DNA from: JAPLJM01 sp963708515
Lineage (GTDB): Bacteria; Desulfobacterota; Syntrophia; Syntrophales; Fen-1087
Reading direction: 5' to 3'
DNA: 64,000 bases
NCBI GenBank assembly: GCA_963708515.1
Contig: CAVPSX010000012.1
Location: forward strand, 1-64,000
The notes beneath the pieces are model-generated. The model did no database searches. It was not told the DNA's origin and saw only the letters and a program-made list of their open reading frames with translations. Positions 8,599-17,751 of this stretch are shown piece by piece. Numbering within the stretch: position 1 is the first letter of the stretch; each line of letters starts with the position of its first letter. The translations under genes were made by a program, and so were the position numbers.

Positions 8599-8627
8599 TT
8601 CATATGACACGAGGATGTTTTTGTCAA
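8599..8627 (-). promoter_or_regulatory. sigma70-type promoter for tRNA-Met
   Basis: On the minus strand TTGACA (8622-8627) and TATGAA (8599-8604) are separated by exactly 17 nt, and the tRNA 5' end lies about 14 nt further on. The promoter sits just past the stop of the FG-GAP-like gene, so the tRNA is an independent unit. Confidence 0.8.
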
Positions 8628-8638
8628 CAGTTGTTTCG

Positions 8639-10363
8639 TTATTGTTTTTCGGGTTCCGCGGTTTCCTGGGTCCGCATTTTATAGGCCACCACCACGCTTC
8701 GGCCCGTCAGGGACGGTCCGGTGGAAAGCACCAGCGCCAGCACGATTTCATTCTCACCGTCGTTGTCAATGTCCTTGAATTGATAATCGGCGACATAACC
8801 GTTTATTTTCCGCGTGCGCCAGTTTTCCAGCAGGCCGAGACCGTCCCAGCTCAGATTGTAAACCTCGGCGTCTGTGAAGAATTTAATGTTCTGGAAGAGC
8901 CTTGCCGTGGAAGAAATATTCTTTACAATCACGATTTCACGCTTTCCGTCTTTGTTGAGATCATAGGTCAGAATTCTCGCATTGATGAATGTATTTCTTT
9001 CATAGTCTTCCGCCCCCGATCGTGCAACATTTTCCACATAAATGTTGCTGCCCCCGAAGTTTTCACTGCTTTTCCAGAGCAGGTTGTCGTTTCCGCCCAG
9101 GGTCTGGAGCTGCCATAGCTGCTTTTCCGTCGGTTCATAAATGCACAGGTAATCGTCCTGATTGAGAGCAATTATTTTATCCTTGCCTCCCTCTGACAGG
9201 CTGTCGATCGTCAGGCCGTAGATGGAAAGACCCCGCGGGATTCTCTGTTTCTTTCCTTGCTGGTAACGGCCGCCGGACCAGACCAACTCATAGATATCCG
9301 AGTCAAAAGGTTTGTCAACGCCCTTTACCTGTCCCAGCAACATGGGGGTTCCAGCAGATGTGGTGATGACGCGCAGAAACCAGCGCAGGCCGTCTGCGAT
9401 CCTGACATATTTATTGTCCCGGTATTCAAGGACGAAGGCATCGACCGAGTCCTTGCGCAGGTTCGTCACAAAAATTTGTTTGATTCCGGTCTGATTGATG
9501 TCTGCGACATCCACGGCGATGTAATTATCGGCTATACTTCCCTTGATCGTCTGCAGCAGCGTGAATGCATCCCCTTTTTTCTGATAGATATAAACCGTCG
9601 TGGCATCGATCAGGACTGTTTCATTGAGGCCGTCCCCATTGACATCCCCGATGTCCATGCCCCGGTACTCCGTGGGCCGTTTGTCGCTCATCCAGAACAT
9701 TTTTCGATCCATGGGGCCGGTGCCCGTAATAAAATCCGGATTGATCAGGGCGGTATAGGTCATCTTCTTGCCGGCCTTCGTCCCTGAAATAATCTGTGAT
9801 TCCCGGGAGGGTTGTGTGGCAGCCGGAGGAGGGGCCGGCGCGACCGGCGCCGCCGGTGCGACCGCCTGGCTGAACGCGGGCGGAACAGTTCCCAGGATGT
9901 GTGTGTGAATCCGCTGGGCAAAATCGGTGATTTTCGGGATCAGATCATCCATGCCCTGGGATTGCGTGAAGACCCCGACGGAAGCCTTGGATGCCGCAAT
10001 GTCAACCAGCTTCCCATCGACACTGAAACTGTTGCCGATTTTTGTGATACTGCCCCAGACAACATAATCCATATTCAGTCCCTTGCCCAGCCCGTAAACA
10101 TCGGCCAGCGCCAATTCTTTTCCCCCCTGTTTACTCAAGGCTTCCATGACCTTGTCCTTGCTGGCCACATCGATCTTGTCACTGATTGAAATCCGCGAGG
10201 CCAGCATGTCCCAGATCCCCTGCCGGACATATTCGATATTTTCCGCGCTGTGGACTGTAAAGGGAAGAACGGCAACGATTTTCTTTTCCCCGGCTATCAG
10301 TCCTGACGCAGTCAGAAGCATCAAGAAAGACAGGCAAAAAAATATTCCCCAAAGCTTTTTCAT
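8639..10363 (-). CDS. exported protein with N-terminal CsgG/FlgO-like domain and FG-GAP/VCBS-like repeats
   Basis: A 574-residue protein with a cleavable signal peptide (MKKLWGIFF, hydrophobic core to about residue 23). The first 150 residues (VAVLPFTVHSAENIEYVRQGIWDML...) resemble the nucleotide-like fold of CsgG, TolB-N and FlgO outer-membrane proteins. A Pro/Ala-rich linker follows near residue 165. The rest carries calcium-loop-like repeats: DIGDVNGDGLNETVL, DVADINQTGIKQIFV, YDLNKDGKREIVI and KDIDNDGENEIVLA, typical of FG-GAP/VCBS propellers. AGGAG stands 7 nt before the ATG at 10363. A periplasmic or surface role is likely. The function is unknown. Confidence 0.75.
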   Translation of the reverse strand: MKKLWGIFFCLSFLMLLTASGLIAGEKKIVAVLPFTVHSAENIEYVRQGIWDMLASRISISDKIDVASKDKVMEALSKQGGKELALADVYGLGKGLNMDYVVWGSITKIGNSFSVDGKLVDIAASKASVGVFTQSQGMDDLIPKITDFAQRIHTHILGTVPPAFSQAVAPAAPVAPAPPPAATQPSRESQIISGTKAGKKMTYTALINPDFITGTGPMDRKMFWMSDKRPTEYRGMDIGDVNGDGLNETVLIDATTVYIYQKKGDAFTLLQTIKGSIADNYIAVDVADINQTGIKQIFVTNLRKDSVDAFVLEYRDNKYVRIADGLRWFLRVITTSAGTPMLLGQVKGVDKPFDSDIYELVWSGGRYQQGKKQRIPRGLSIYGLTIDSLSEGGKDKIIALNQDDYLCIYEPTEKQLWQLQTLGGNDNLLWKSSENFGGSNIYVENVARSGAEDYERNTFINARILTYDLNKDGKREIVIVKNISSTARLFQNIKFFTDAEVYNLSWDGLGLLENWRTRKINGYVADYQFKDIDNDGENEIVLALVLSTGPSLTGRSVVVAYKMRTQETAEPEKQ

Positions 10364-10447
10364 TTGTTTCTCCTGTGACACATGAGATTCGGTATTTCGT
10401 TGATATCCATAGCGGTCTCTAACATTTCAAAAAATTGAATTCAAGCT

Positions 10448-11230
10448 TTATATCCGGCCCCTTAATTTGGACCAGGCAATGCCGATATATTCATGAACGG
10501 CCGTTTGCGCTTTGTGCAGATTCCAGGCGGAGGGAAAGAAATCCCCGGGGGCGAGATGGGGTTTCTCATTTATGAGGTGCGCCGCCGGCGCCGGAATCGG
10601 ATTCATCCCCTGTTTTTTGAACAACGCCATCGCCCTGGGCATGTGAAACGCCGATGTGACCAGAATCATGGGGTCGCGGCCGACCATCTCCTGAATGAAG
10701 CGCGCCTCCTCTGCCGTGTCCCTGGCATGTTCCGACAGCACGAGATCCCGGGCAGGGACGTCCATGATTCGGGCCGTTTTGAAATAAATCCGGGCGTTGG
10801 AGACGGGATCGAAGACGGCGCCGCCCGACAGGATGAGTTTCGTTCCCGGCAAACTGCGATAGAGGCGCACGGCTTCCGTCAACCGGGCGAGCGACTCAAA
10901 TGAAATCTGGCCGGTCACTGGGAGCCCGGGATCAGAGGCATGTCCGCCGCCGAGCACAACGATCCATTTCACTTTCTGTTCAAAGGGGACAGGGCCATGA
11001 AGCTTTTCTGCCAGGAGCGGCGGAAAGGTCCTTTCCAGAGGCCTCAGCAGGCAATCAGAAATCGGTCCAAAACTGAGCGCGGCCATGAAAATCACGCCCA
11101 CGGACACCAGAATCCTGCCGCTTTTTTGCCGTTTCGTGAAACAGAGAAGAAACAATCCGCAGATCATGAGGATCAGGCACAGGGTCAGAGGGTAGAAGAA
11201 TGGAGATATGATTTTTTTCAATAAGAACAT
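10448..11230 (-). CDS. DUF218 (YdcF/ElyC/SanA-like) membrane protein
   Basis: A 260-residue protein with two N-terminal transmembrane segments (residues about 8-30 and 38-58) followed by a DUF218 domain. Characteristic pieces are IVVLGGGHASDPG (about 115), LILSGGAVFD and LVTSAFHMPRAMALF (about 205), as in ElyC and SanA, which affect cell-envelope integrity in E. coli. Starting at the ATG at 11230 is supported by the promoter at 11259-11287: an earlier start would lie inside that promoter. The catalytic activity of the family is not established. An envelope role is inferred from relatives. Confidence 0.75.
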   Translation of the reverse strand: MFLLKKIISPFFYPLTLCLILMICGLFLLCFTKRQKSGRILVSVGVIFMAALSFGPISDCLLRPLERTFPPLLAEKLHGPVPFEQKVKWIVVLGGGHASDPGLPVTGQISFESLARLTEAVRLYRSLPGTKLILSGGAVFDPVSNARIYFKTARIMDVPARDLVLSEHARDTAEEARFIQEMVGRDPMILVTSAFHMPRAMALFKKQGMNPIPAPAAHLINEKPHLAPGDFFPSAWNLHKAQTAVHEYIGIAWSKLRGRI

Positions 11231-11258
11231 GTCGTGCGATCTTAATTCTTTTTTTAAA

Positions 11259-11287
11259 ATATAATGGCATTTCAAATAAAATGTCAA
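11259..11287 (-). promoter_or_regulatory. sigma70-type promoter for the DUF218 gene
   Basis: On the minus strand TTGACA (11282-11287), a 17-nt spacer and TTATAT (11259-11264) form a near-consensus promoter. Transcription would begin near 11252, about 20 nt before the ATG at 11230. This decides the start of that gene. Confidence 0.75.
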
Positions 11288-11424
11288 TCATTTAAGAGGG
11301 TAACAGAAAAAAATAGAGTTCTGGCGAAATCATCCGCAAGAAAATGTCATTCATGTTGTATTGGGCATCAAAAATGTGTTAGTAATGCTCAAAATTAAAA
11401 AAATTCAGGGGAGGAGAAAAAACG

Positions 11425-11802
11425 ATGAAAAAGTATAGTGGGCATATTGTTGTTTTATTTTTTGTGTTTACTTTTCTCGGTATGGCGGCCTGCAGTAAAC
11501 CGGTTCAGCCGACCATCTATAGCGGCATGAAATCGGAAATCAGCGTCGAGGCAAAAAATTACAACGCTAACGGGCTCGCTTTCGCGGAGAAAGGTCAGTA
11601 TGAGGAGGCCATTGAGGAATATAAGAAGGCCATCATGATAGCGCCTGCCTATACGGAGGCTTATTTTAATTGCAGCAAAGCGTATTACGCCATCGGCAAT
11701 TATGGTATGGCTCAATATTACAACTTGAAGAGCAAGGAAATTCTCGGTTACAAAGCAACGGTGATCCGCGAAGGTGAACTGGAACGAGACGAAAAATTGT
11801 AA
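11425..11802 (+). CDS. small TPR lipoprotein
   Basis: A 125-residue precursor with a lipoprotein signal peptide (hydrophobic residues 8-20, then GMAACSKP with the acylated Cys at 23). The mature part carries one to two tetratricopeptide units (NGLAFAEKGQYEEAIEEYKKAI, then AYFNCSKAYYAIGNYGMAQYY). GGGAGGAG precedes the ATG. It stands 19 nt before a gene for an exported nitroreductase-like protein and is probably co-transcribed with it. TPR lipoproteins of this size usually act as assembly or scaffold factors; the partner here is unknown. Confidence 0.75.
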   Translation: MKKYSGHIVVLFFVFTFLGMAACSKPVQPTIYSGMKSEISVEAKNYNANGLAFAEKGQYEEAIEEYKKAIMIAPAYTEAYFNCSKAYYAIGNYGMAQYYNLKSKEILGYKATVIREGELERDEKL

Positions 11803-11821
11803 GTTCGGGGAAGAGAGCGTC

Positions 11822-12475
11822 ATGAAGGCAAAAATATTATTACCTATTTTGATGCCGTTGTTATTATTGGCAGTTCCAGGCGCAACTACGGCGCAGGATT
11901 TGAAGCCCGTTTCCCTGATGCAGTTTCAATTGGATACGGGCCGGCCTTTGCTGCATGTTTTGAAAGAAAGGAAATCGTCCCGCGCCTTCAGTCCCAGAAC
12001 TTTGCCCAGGCGGGTCCTTTCGAATCTTCTCTGGGCGGCCAACGGCATCAACCGGCCGGCCTCCGGAGGTCGTACGGCGCCTTCCGCCATGAACCAGCAT
12101 GAAATTGATATTTACGTGGCCACGGCGGAAGGACTGTATCTGTTCGATGCGAAGGGGCGTCAGTTGCGACCTATCCTGAAGCAGGATATCCGTGCTCTGA
12201 CTGGCGGTCAGTCTTATGTCAAAGACGCACCGGTGAATCTCATTTTTGTGGCCGATTACAAAAGAATGTCTCTGACGCCGGCTCAGGACCGGGACATTTA
12301 TGCGGCTGCCGATACGGGGTTCATCAGCCAGAATATTTATCTTTACTGCGCATCCGAGGGGTTGGCGACGGTTGTCCGCGGAGGCATCGACAGGGAAGCG
12401 CTGGCCGATTCCATGAAACTCGGGCCGGAGCAGAAGATCATCCTCGCGCAATCGGTTGGCTATCCGAAAAAATAA
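11822..12475 (+). CDS. exported nitroreductase/SagB-like flavoprotein
   Basis: A 217-residue precursor beginning MKAKILLPILMP with a hydrophobic signal and AQD near a probable cleavage site at about residue 25. The mature protein fits the nitroreductase fold: KERKSSRAFSPRTLPRRVLSNLLWAANG, then an ASGGRTAPSA segment that in this family contacts FMN, and C-terminal GFISQNIYLYCASEGLATVVRGG. SagB-type proteins share these features. An exported flavin enzyme of this family is uncommon. The start is chosen for its good Shine-Dalgarno (GGGGAAGAG). Reduction of a periplasmic substrate is only an inference. Confidence 0.75.
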   Translation: MKAKILLPILMPLLLLAVPGATTAQDLKPVSLMQFQLDTGRPLLHVLKERKSSRAFSPRTLPRRVLSNLLWAANGINRPASGGRTAPSAMNQHEIDIYVATAEGLYLFDAKGRQLRPILKQDIRALTGGQSYVKDAPVNLIFVADYKRMSLTPAQDRDIYAAADTGFISQNIYLYCASEGLATVVRGGIDREALADSMKLGPEQKIILAQSVGYPKK

Positions 12476-12531
12476 CTCGGGCGCATGGATCAGATATTTC
12501 ACAGCAAGCGATATTTTTTCAGGAGCGAACA

Positions 12532-13833
12532 GTGATTCCGAGATATTCACGAGAACGGATGAGCGCCGTCTGGAGTCCGGGAAACCGCTACCGCAAGTGG
12601 CTGGATATCGAGATTCTCGCCTGCGAGGCCATGGCCCGGCAGGGGGCCATTCCTAAAAAATCATTCCTGAATATCAAGAAAAAGGCCGCTTTTGATATTG
12701 ACCGGATTGATGAGATCGAAAAGACGACCAAGCATGACGTGATCGCCTTTCTGACCTCCGTTACGGAGAAAGTCGGCCAGGACGGGCGGTTTATCCACAT
12801 GGGATTGACATCGTCCGACATTCTCGACACGTCTTTTGCCGTTCTTTTGAAAGAAGCGGCGGACGTCCTCATGGAGGATATGGACGCACTTCTGGAGACG
12901 CTCAAGGCAAAGGCCTTGATTTACAAAGATACCATCATGATCGGCCGGTCGCACGGCATTCACGCCGAACCCATAACCTTCGGGCTGAAAATGGCATTAT
13001 GGTATCAGGAAATGGTTCGGAATCGCCAGCGCCTCGTCCGGGCGCGAGAAACCATCGCGTATGGAAAAATTTCAGGCGCGGTCGGAACGTTCTCCTTCAT
13101 TGATCCGGTTGTGGAGGCCTATGTCTGCCAAAAACTGGGGTTGAAACCGGCGCCCGTCTCTTCCCAGATTATCCAGCGGGACCGCCATGCCGAGTACTTC
13201 TCCACTCTGGCCATTATTGCCTCATCGCTGGACAAATTTGCCCAGGAAGTCCGATTGCTCCAGCGCACGGAAGTCCGAGAGGCGGAAGAATACTTTTCGC
13301 CCGGCCAGAAGGGCTCCTCGGCCATGCCGCATAAGCGCAATCCTGTCCTTTCAGAGAACATTTCCGGTCTGGCGCGCCTGATGCGTTCCTATGCCCTGGC
13401 GGCCCTTGAGGATGTCGCGCTCTGGCATGAACGCGATATAAGCCATTCTTCCGTAGAGCGCGTCATCGGGCCGGATGCGACCATCTTGCTGGATTTTATG
13501 CTTAGCCGGTTTGACGGCCTGGTTGCAAAACTGGTCGTGTATCCCGACCGGATGCTGGCCAACCTCAACCTGACCCACGGTGTTGTTTTTTCACAAATGA
13601 TTCTGCTGAAACTGATTGAAAAGGGGATGTCCCGGGAAGCCGCCTATGCCGTTGTCCAGACGCATGCAATGCAGTCCTGGGAGACGGGGAAGGAATTCAA
13701 GCGGCTGCTGTTGAAGGACCGGGGCGTAACGGCCTGTATGAGCGAAAAGGAGCTTGATGCCGTTTTCAGATGGGAAAATTTTCTCGGGCATATCGATCTT
13801 ATTTTCAAAAGGGTATTTGGTGATCTCACATGA
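12532..13833 (+). CDS. purB: adenylosuccinate lyase
   Basis: A 433-residue cytoplasmic enzyme of purine synthesis that cleaves SAICAR and adenylosuccinate to fumarate and the aminated products. The fumarase/aspartase-superfamily signature GSSAMPHKRNP lies near residue 265 with its catalytic loop Ser. GRSHGIHAEP (about 145) carries the conserved His, and TSSDILDTS lies near 100. The beginning MIPRYSRERMSAVWSPGNRYRKW is that of the Bacillus/Thermotoga-type short PurB. The GTG start has AGGAG 6 nt upstream. The lipoprotein gene at 13830 overlaps its stop by 4 nt. Confidence 0.95.
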   Translation: MIPRYSRERMSAVWSPGNRYRKWLDIEILACEAMARQGAIPKKSFLNIKKKAAFDIDRIDEIEKTTKHDVIAFLTSVTEKVGQDGRFIHMGLTSSDILDTSFAVLLKEAADVLMEDMDALLETLKAKALIYKDTIMIGRSHGIHAEPITFGLKMALWYQEMVRNRQRLVRARETIAYGKISGAVGTFSFIDPVVEAYVCQKLGLKPAPVSSQIIQRDRHAEYFSTLAIIASSLDKFAQEVRLLQRTEVREAEEYFSPGQKGSSAMPHKRNPVLSENISGLARLMRSYALAALEDVALWHERDISHSSVERVIGPDATILLDFMLSRFDGLVAKLVVYPDRMLANLNLTHGVVFSQMILLKLIEKGMSREAAYAVVQTHAMQSWETGKEFKRLLLKDRGVTACMSEKELDAVFRWENFLGHIDLIFKRVFGDLT

Positions 13834-14450
13834 ACAGCTTTGCTCGCATTGTCCTGTTGATGTTGTGGTTGTGCTTTACCGGCTGCGCCTATCTTCAGGG
13901 CTACGCCGATATGGCGAAAGACAGGGGACTGTCGGACGAATACCGGGCGGCGCTCGATGCCTGGACGCGGACGCAGACGGTGCATTCCCAGTTCGAGACA
14001 AAGGTCTTGATCACTTCGACCTTGAAAAGCCGGGCATTCAGAGAAGCCTACCTGAAGGAATATGAACGGGTCTATCAGCTGACACCGGCGGAAAAGAAGA
14101 ACTGGGAGCAGACGCAGAAGGGCCTGGCCTCGGATTTCACGGAATTTCTTTTTTATGCCTATACCCCGGAAAAAGAAGTAAATGATTTTGACAAACAAAA
14201 TTCCGTCTGGACCGTTTTTATCATCGACAGTCAGGGCAAACGTCTGGATCCGGTCGAGATTCGGAGGATGGACAAAATCACGGTCGTCATGGAGTCTTTT
14301 TTCCCCTACATCCATAAATATTACGGAAGTTTCTACAGTCTGAAGTTCAGGCCTGTGCCGGGTCTTGATGCCGGACCGGGCGATTCATCGGGAAAACCCT
14401 TTAAGCTCATTATGACCAGTGTCCTGGCCAGGGTAGAACTGGAATGGTAG
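13830..14450 (+). CDS. lipoprotein of unknown function
   Basis: A 206-residue protein with a lipoprotein signal (MNSFARIVLLMLWLCFTGCAYL, lipobox FTGC, acylated Cys at 19). The mature part is charged and mostly helical. It includes SEYRAAL-like and EKKNWEQTQKGLASDF stretches and a later segment FFPYIHKYYGSFYSLKF. I recognise no named domain. The start overlaps the purB stop as ATGA, so translation is coupled. Similar hypothetical lipoproteins occur in related bacteria, but no function can be given. Confidence 0.65.
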   Translation: MNSFARIVLLMLWLCFTGCAYLQGYADMAKDRGLSDEYRAALDAWTRTQTVHSQFETKVLITSTLKSRAFREAYLKEYERVYQLTPAEKKNWEQTQKGLASDFTEFLFYAYTPEKEVNDFDKQNSVWTVFIIDSQGKRLDPVEIRRMDKITVVMESFFPYIHKYYGSFYSLKFRPVPGLDAGPGDSSGKPFKLIMTSVLARVELEW

Positions 14451-14492
14451 CTATCTTTCAAAGGCCTGGCAGCACTTATCGAAAGTCACCTG

Positions 14493-16139
14493 TTACAGGC
14501 TGACGGACGACAGCCAGTGCCGTGCCGCCCTGTCTTTTAAAATTACCGTGTCTCTGAGACCCTCGGCATCGTTTTTCTCTGGATAATCAAGATTAAAATG
14601 CAGCCCGCGGCTTTCCTTGCGCATCCGGGCGCAGTGGATGATCAGTGCCGCCACTGTCGCAATATTGCGCAGCTCCAGGAGATCCCGCGTAACGATAAAA
14701 TTCCGGTAATAGTCATCAATTTCACGATGAATCATGTCGATGCGCCGGGCCGCCCGCTCCAGCCTCTTGTCGGACCGGACAATGCCCACGTAATTCCACA
14801 TACACATGCGGATTTCATCCCAGTTGTGGGAGACCACAATCGACTCGTCGCTTTCGGTCGCGCCGCGCGGGTCCCATGGAGGGAGGGGCGTCGCGTCCTC
14901 ACTGATCCGGGTGAACTCATCCGCGATCCGGATGAAGCATCGGTTGGCAAAGACCACCGCCTCCAGCAGGGAATTGCTGGCCAGTCGGTTGGCGCCGTGC
15001 AAACCGGTGCAGGAGACCTCGCCGCAGGCGAAAAGCCGTTCAATGCTGGTTTCCCCATAGGGGTTCACCGAGACGCCGCCGCAGAGGTAGTGTGCGGCGG
15101 GAACGACGGGAATGGGAACCCTGGTCATATCGATTCCGTACCGGAGGCATTGCTCATAGATGTGGGGAAAGCGATTTCTGATGAAGTCTCTGTTTTTATG
15201 GGTGATATCGAGCAGGACATAATCATCCCCGGACATCTTCAGCTCCCGGTCGATGGCCTTGGCCACAATGTCCCGCGGGGCCAGACTTTTCATGGGGTGA
15301 TATTTTTCCATAAAGGGCGTGCCGTTTTTCATTCTCAGGATGCCGCCCTCTCCCCGGACCGCCTCGCTGATGAGGAATGATTTGGCGTCCGGGTGGTAAA
15401 GGCAGGTGGGATGAAACTGCATGAACTCCATATTAGCGATTTGAGCCCCGGCCCGGTAGGCCATGGCAATGCCGTCGCCGGTGGCGATATCGGGGTTCGT
15501 GGTAATCAGATAGACCTTTCCGGCGCCGCCTGTGGACAGGATCACAAACTTTGCCCGGAATGCGTGCACTTCCTTGCGCTGGATGTCAAAAACGTATGCG
15601 CCAAGGCATTGATCGCGGGTCATCCCTTTTTTGCGTCCCGTCAGCGTTGACTGCATGATCAGGTCAACGGCGATATGGTTTTCATAAATCATGATGTTTT
15701 TGCGGTCAGCGGTCTTGTCGATCAGGGCCCGTTCGATTTCCCGGCCTGTGAGATCCATGGCATGGAGAACCCGCCGCCTGGAATGCCCTCCCTCCTGTCC
15801 GAGGTCATAGACCGACGTGCTGCCGTTGAGGGCGCGGGTGAATTTGACCCCCCACTGGACCAATTCTTCAATACAGTCCGGCCCTTCCGCAACAACGAAG
15901 CGGACCACATCGTCATGGCAAAGGCCGTCGCCGCAGGCCAGGGTGTCCCGGATATGCGCCTCAAAGGAATCCGTCCGGTCGTGCACCGCCGCAATCCCTC
16001 CCTGGGCGTAGTTGGTATTGGACTCAAATTTCTCCTTTTTCGTGACAATGGCCACCTTGCCTAGCGCCGCCGCCTTGATGGCAAAACTCAAGCCTGCGAT
16101 GCCGCTGCCTAAAACGAGAAAATCGGTCTCTATTTCCAT
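14493..16139 (-). CDS. nadB: L-aspartate oxidase
   Basis: A 548-residue flavoprotein converting L-aspartate to iminoaspartate for quinolinate and NAD synthesis. In anaerobes fumarate serves as electron acceptor. The FAD-binding motif VLGSGIAGLSFAIKAA is at residue 10. The substrate-binding region includes YAQGGIAAV (about 45), MEFMQFHPTCLYHP (about 240), GEGGILR and CTGLHGANRLASNSLLEA (about 385). The C-terminal helical domain (ELRNIATVAALIIHCARMRKESRG) identifies the NadB/SdhA-related class. nadA and nadC are not in this window. It runs towards the preceding lipoprotein gene with 42 nt between the stops. Confidence 0.93.
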   Translation of the reverse strand: MEIETDFLVLGSGIAGLSFAIKAAALGKVAIVTKKEKFESNTNYAQGGIAAVHDRTDSFEAHIRDTLACGDGLCHDDVVRFVVAEGPDCIEELVQWGVKFTRALNGSTSVYDLGQEGGHSRRRVLHAMDLTGREIERALIDKTADRKNIMIYENHIAVDLIMQSTLTGRKKGMTRDQCLGAYVFDIQRKEVHAFRAKFVILSTGGAGKVYLITTNPDIATGDGIAMAYRAGAQIANMEFMQFHPTCLYHPDAKSFLISEAVRGEGGILRMKNGTPFMEKYHPMKSLAPRDIVAKAIDRELKMSGDDYVLLDITHKNRDFIRNRFPHIYEQCLRYGIDMTRVPIPVVPAAHYLCGGVSVNPYGETSIERLFACGEVSCTGLHGANRLASNSLLEAVVFANRCFIRIADEFTRISEDATPLPPWDPRGATESDESIVVSHNWDEIRMCMWNYVGIVRSDKRLERAARRIDMIHREIDDYYRNFIVTRDLLELRNIATVAALIIHCARMRKESRGLHFNLDYPEKNDAEGLRDTVILKDRAARHWLSSVSL

Positions 16140-16289
16140 ATCAGATAGCCTTCACTGCCTTAAATGATGATGCCATAATCAGGCGTATGTCGACCAGAGC
16201 GGTGTTAAAAGGACGTTTACAATTACCGGCTGCTTCTATATATAGAATCCATTATTTTGTAAAAGAAAATAACAATGAAAGGCTTTTTT

Positions 16290-17300
16290 GTGCTGGTTCT
16301 GGGTATTGAGTCGTCCTGCGATGAAACGGCGGCGGCTGTGGTGAAAAATGGAGAGCAACTCCTGTCCAATGTCATTGCGTCCCAGATTGGCGTGCACAGC
16401 AAATATGGCGGCGTTGTCCCGGAGATCGCCTCCCGTAAGCACATGGAGGCCATCGTTCCGGTAATCCTCCAGGCTCTGACTGACGCTGGGGCAGCACTGA
16501 ACGACATCGATGGGATTGCCGTAACCCGGGGGCCCGGGCTGGTCGGGTCTCTGCTCGTGGGGTTGTCGTTGGCCAAGGCCCTTGCCTTTGCGCGTGGCAT
16601 CCCTTTTGTCGGCGTGAATCACCTGAAAGGCCATGTGGCCGCCGTCTTTCTTACGGAGCGGCCACCGGCCTTTCCCTTCGTCGCCCTTGTGGTTTCCGGA
16701 GGTCATACCAATGTTTATCTAGTCAGGAATTTCCAGGATTTTGACATTCTGGGACAGACACGGGATGATGCAGCCGGCGAAGCCTTTGATAAGGCGGCAA
16801 AGCTCCTGAATCTCAGCTACCCCGGCGGTGTGGCGATCGACCGGATGGCAAAAAACGGGGACCGGAGCCGTATGAACTTTCCACGGGCCATGAAGGACAG
16901 CCCGGATTTCAGTTTCAGCGGCGTCAAGACATCCCTGTTGACGGTTCTGAAAAAGCAGGGTCGCCCATTTACGGAAGAAGAAATGCCGCATGTTGCAGCC
17001 AGCTATCAGGAGGCCATCGTGGATGTCCTCGTGGAAAAGACCCTCACCGCCGCAATCAAAGCGGACGTATCGCGCGTGGTGGTCTGCGGGGGGGTGGCGG
17101 CCAACAGCCGGCTGCGGGAAAAATTCTCCGAAGAAGGCGACAGGCGGGGCCTGGACATCTTTATTCCCCCCGTGGTGTTGTGTACCGATAATGCTGCCAT
17201 GATTGCCGTGGCGGGAACATATCTCCTGAAGCAAGGGCAGAGGGGCGCTTGGGATATGAATGCCGTTTCCCGATGGCCTTTAGACGCTGAGATTGTCTGA
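16290..17300 (+). CDS. tsaD: tRNA N6-adenosine threonylcarbamoyltransferase subunit
   Basis: About 336 residues of the Kae1/TsaD family, which with TsaB and TsaE installs t6A37 on ANN-decoding tRNAs. It begins with the family start LVLGIESSCDETAAA and carries the metal-binding HxxxH (NHLKGHVAA, about 110), the glycine-rich VVSGGHTN and GEAFDKAAKLL, and CGGVAANSRLR near 270. The GTG at 16290 has AAAGG 7 nt upstream and matches the usual N-terminus. An ATG at 16275 would add five residues but lacks a ribosome site. It is followed at once by DUF2062 and rsmA genes. Confidence 0.94.
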   Translation: MLVLGIESSCDETAAAVVKNGEQLLSNVIASQIGVHSKYGGVVPEIASRKHMEAIVPVILQALTDAGAALNDIDGIAVTRGPGLVGSLLVGLSLAKALAFARGIPFVGVNHLKGHVAAVFLTERPPAFPFVALVVSGGHTNVYLVRNFQDFDILGQTRDDAAGEAFDKAAKLLNLSYPGGVAIDRMAKNGDRSRMNFPRAMKDSPDFSFSGVKTSLLTVLKKQGRPFTEEEMPHVAASYQEAIVDVLVEKTLTAAIKADVSRVVVCGGVAANSRLREKFSEEGDRRGLDIFIPPVVLCTDNAAMIAVAGTYLLKQGQRGAWDMNAVSRWPLDAEIV

Positions 17301-17301
17301 T

Positions 17302-17751
17302 ATGATCATTAAAAAAAGACTTTATGATTTTTATGGCCGTTTTCTCAGCCTCAGGGGAGAACCCCGTATAATCGCTATGGGCGTGGCAATCGGCGTTTTC
17401 ATCGGGGTCACCCCCACGATTCCCTTTCATACGGCCCTGATCATTCTGTTCTGTTTGCTGTTCAGGCGCAATCTCACAGCGGCATATCTGGGGTCATGGC
17501 TGATTTCAAACCCCCTGACCATCCCAATACTTTATTTCAGCCAGTATGAGCTGGGCCGGCGCCTGCTGGGGATGACACAGGTCCATTCGGCCCTGACTGA
17601 CTATTCGCTTCCGGGTATCATCAACATGGGGTGGCAGGTTATCCTGCCGCTTATAACGGGAGGCATTGTCGCGGCGCCTTTTTTTGCTATACCGGCTTAT
17701 TTTCTGACCTACAGGATGGTACTGAACCTGCACCACAGGCAGCGATCATGA
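17302..17751 (+). CDS. DUF2062 membrane protein
   Basis: A 149-residue integral membrane protein of the DUF2062 family. The signature region is EPRIIAMGVAIGVFIGVTPT near residue 25, followed by hydrophobic segments (PFHTALIILFCLLF, TAAYLGSWLISNPLT and a C-terminal ITGGIVAAPFFAIPAYFLTY). The ATG at 17302 is 1 nt past the tsaD stop. The gene's own stop overlaps the rsmA ATG, so tsaD, this gene and rsmA are probably one unit. Its role is unknown; in some bacteria the domain is fused to glycosyltransferases. Confidence 0.8.
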   Translation: MIIKKRLYDFYGRFLSLRGEPRIIAMGVAIGVFIGVTPTIPFHTALIILFCLLFRRNLTAAYLGSWLISNPLTIPILYFSQYELGRRLLGMTQVHSALTDYSLPGIINMGWQVILPLITGGIVAAPFFAIPAYFLTYRMVLNLHHRQRS

